Below, in pieces: positions 5,335-6,382 of a stretch of 6,382 bases of DNA. The first letter of the stretch is position 1. The number at the start of each line of letters is the position of its first letter. The position numbers and the translations under genes were made by a program. The notes under the pieces were generated by a model. That model searched no databases, was not told where the DNA came from, and worked only from the letters and a program-made list of their open reading frames with translations. The DNA comes from Alphaproteobacteria bacterium (lineage in GTDB: Bacteria > Pseudomonadota > Alphaproteobacteria > ATCC43930 > CGMCC-115725): the NCBI GenBank assembly GCA_028866355.1, contig JAGWIH010000139.1:1-6382 (forward strand). The letters run 5' to 3'.

Positions 5335-5961
5335 ATGCATCATGGTTGTATGGGTTTCGCGCATGGCGGCCGCCGCTTCATGCGCCATCGTCACGGCCAC
5401 GGCCGGTTTAGTTGGTGGGTCGAGGAAGGCGGCGGCTTCGGCCCGCGCGGCGTCAGCGCCGGCCGCAAGCTCGGCAGCAGCGAACTGCAACTTCTTATCC
5501 TGGCGCTGCTCGAAGAGCAGCCGCGCCACGGTTACGATCTCATCAAGGAACTGACCGAACGCACCGGCGGCTTTTACGCGCCGAGCCCCGGCATGGTCTA
5601 TCCGGCGCTGACCTATCTTGAAGAGCTGGGCCACGCCGCGGTTGAGGCCGACGGCAACAAGAAGCTCTATCGCATCACCGACAGCGGCAAGGCTGAGCTC
5701 GACAAGAACCGCGAAGCGGTGAAGACGATGCTCGCGCAGTTCGAGCGCATCGCCCACAAGATGGACCGCATGCGCCGCTTCTTCGCCGGCGAGGCGGTCG
5801 AAGAGGACGACCGGTCCGCGCTGCGGGCCGCGTGGCACGCGCTGCGATCGGTCGTCCGCGAAACGCGCGGCGCCTCGCCGGAAGCGCAACAGCGGGTGCT
5901 CGACATCGTCAAGCGGATGACCGACGAAATCCGCGCCGCGCTCGAGCGCAAGGCCGGCTAA
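5335..5961 (+). CDS. PadR-family transcriptional regulator, YqjI-like, His-rich N-terminus
   Basis: A 208-residue DNA-binding protein. Residues 47-120 form a PadR winged helix: LGSSELQLLILALLEE (46-61), HGYDLIKEL (65-73), the hallmark YAPSPGMVYPALTYLEE (81-97), then the wing GNKKLYRITDSG (107-118). A long helical C-terminal part (about 122-208) should dimerise. The first 45 residues are rich in His, Gly and Arg (H2, H3, C5, H10, H18, H20, H22). This layout, and the SPG.VYP.LT.L core, match E. coli YqjI, a nickel/iron-responsive PadR protein that represses itself and the ferric reductase gene yqjH. Metal sensing here is inferred. No yqjH-like gene is in the window. The ATG at 5335 has GGAG (5324-5327) seven bases upstream. 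The gene sits between hisF and hisE on the opposite strand, and its stop (5959-5961) overlaps that of hisF. An operator-like palindrome covers its promoter. Confidence 0.9.
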   Translation: MHHGCMGFAHGGRRFMRHRHGHGRFSWWVEEGGGFGPRGVSAGRKLGSSELQLLILALLEEQPRHGYDLIKELTERTGGFYAPSPGMVYPALTYLEELGHAAVEADGNKKLYRITDSGKAELDKNREAVKTMLAQFERIAHKMDRMRRFFAGEAVEEDDRSALRAAWHALRSVVRETRGASPEAQQRVLDIVKRMTDEIRAALERKAG

Positions 5962-6382
5962 CGGCGGACCGCGATCCCGGCGGCCGCCAACGCCGCCTTG
6001 GCTTCGGCGACGCGGAAGGTGCCGAAGTGGAAGATCGACGCGGCGAGCACGGCACTGGCATGGCCGTCGCGCACGCCTTCGACCAGGTGCGATAGCGCGC
6101 CGACGCCGCCCGATGCGATCACCGGAATCGGCACGGCATCGGCGATGGCGCGCGTCAGCGGAATATCGAAGCCGCGTTGGGTGCCGTCGCGATCCATCGA
6201 GGTCAGCAGGATCTCGCCGGCGCCGGCGGCCGCCATGCGCTTCGCCCATTCCACGGCGTCGATGCCGGTGGCGCGCCGGCCGCCGTGGGTGAAGACCTCC
6301 CACTTGCCTGCAGCGGCTTGCTTGGCGTCGATGGCGACGACGATGCACTGGCTGCCGAATTTCTCGGCCGCTTCCTGCACCA
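5958..6382 (-). CDS. hisF: Imidazole glycerol phosphate synthase subunit HisF, C-terminal part
   Basis: C-terminal 141 codons of the cyclase subunit HisF. With HisH it makes imidazole glycerol phosphate and AICAR from PRFAR in histidine synthesis. The 5' part lies beyond the right edge. The GTG at 6380-6378 is an internal Val, not a start. Recognisable (beta/alpha)8-barrel segments are CIVVAIDAK, with the Asp equivalent to catalytic D130 of Thermotoga HisF, WEVFTHGGR, GAGEILLTSMDRDG, the phosphate-binding loop IASGGVG and AASIFHFG, ending in IAVRR. The N-terminal catalytic Asp is outside the window. The stop TAG (5960-5958) overlaps the stop of the convergent PadR gene by four bases. Normally hisE follows hisF directly in alphaproteobacteria; here it does not. 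Confidence 0.97.
   Translation of the reverse strand, partial: VQEAAEKFGSQCIVVAIDAKQAAAGKWEVFTHGGRRATGIDAVEWAKRMAAAGAGEILLTSMDRDGTQRGFDIPLTRAIADAVPIPVIASGGVGALSHLVEGVRDGHASAVLAASIFHFGTFRVAEAKAALAAAGIAVRR

Noticed and set aside
5182..6348. A 388-codon minus-strand frame spanning the PadR gene and hisF
   Set aside because: Arg-rich antisense and out-of-frame composition. HisF and PadR are both clearly encoded in other frames.

Overview
The window is GC-rich, with strong third-position GC bias that leaves several long false open frames. It looks like an alphaproteobacterial chromosome, most likely of the Rhodospirillales type. The basis is the PAS_5-family protein, the hisF/hisE/HIT neighbourhood and TTAACCAT motifs resembling CtrA half-sites. 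This placement is inference from gene content, not a computed phylogeny. All complete genes look intact, and I see no insertion sequence, CRISPR array, tRNA or rRNA.

Left part (1-1655): the first 31 codons of an ECF-type RNA polymerase sigma factor run off the left edge on the minus strand. Divergent from it on the plus strand is a probable two-gene operon: a Tat-exported calcineurin-like metallophosphoesterase and a Sec-exported blue-copper (cupredoxin) protein. The 187-bp gap holds a perfect 10-bp inverted repeat. Each arm is followed, 15 bp further on in its own outward direction, by ATCT. This looks like the same promoter present twice, back to back, and suggests one sigma factor drives both its own operon and the envelope pair.

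Middle part (1780-4317): a full-length Kup potassium transporter (plus strand) converges on a PAS_5 domain protein (minus strand), with a strong imperfect hairpin between them. The PAS gene is preceded by a promoter-like sequence whose -35 sits inside a TTAG-N7-TTAACCAT element, similar to a CtrA box. A second TTAACCAT lies 88 bp further upstream.

Right part (4489-6382): histidine-biosynthesis genes on the minus strand, hisF (5' end off the window), hisE and a HIT-family (HinT-like) gene. hisE and the HIT gene are translationally coupled. Between hisF and hisE, on the opposite strand, sits a YqjI-like PadR regulator with a His-rich N-terminus. Its stop codon overlaps the hisF stop by 4 nt, and its promoter carries a 12-bp palindrome over the -10, in the intergenic region shared with hisE. 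A presumed metal-responsive regulator has therefore been placed inside the his cluster.

I did not find a clearly new multi-gene system. The most unusual points are the twin promoter elements, the PadR gene splitting the his cluster, and the CtrA-like control region of the PAS gene.
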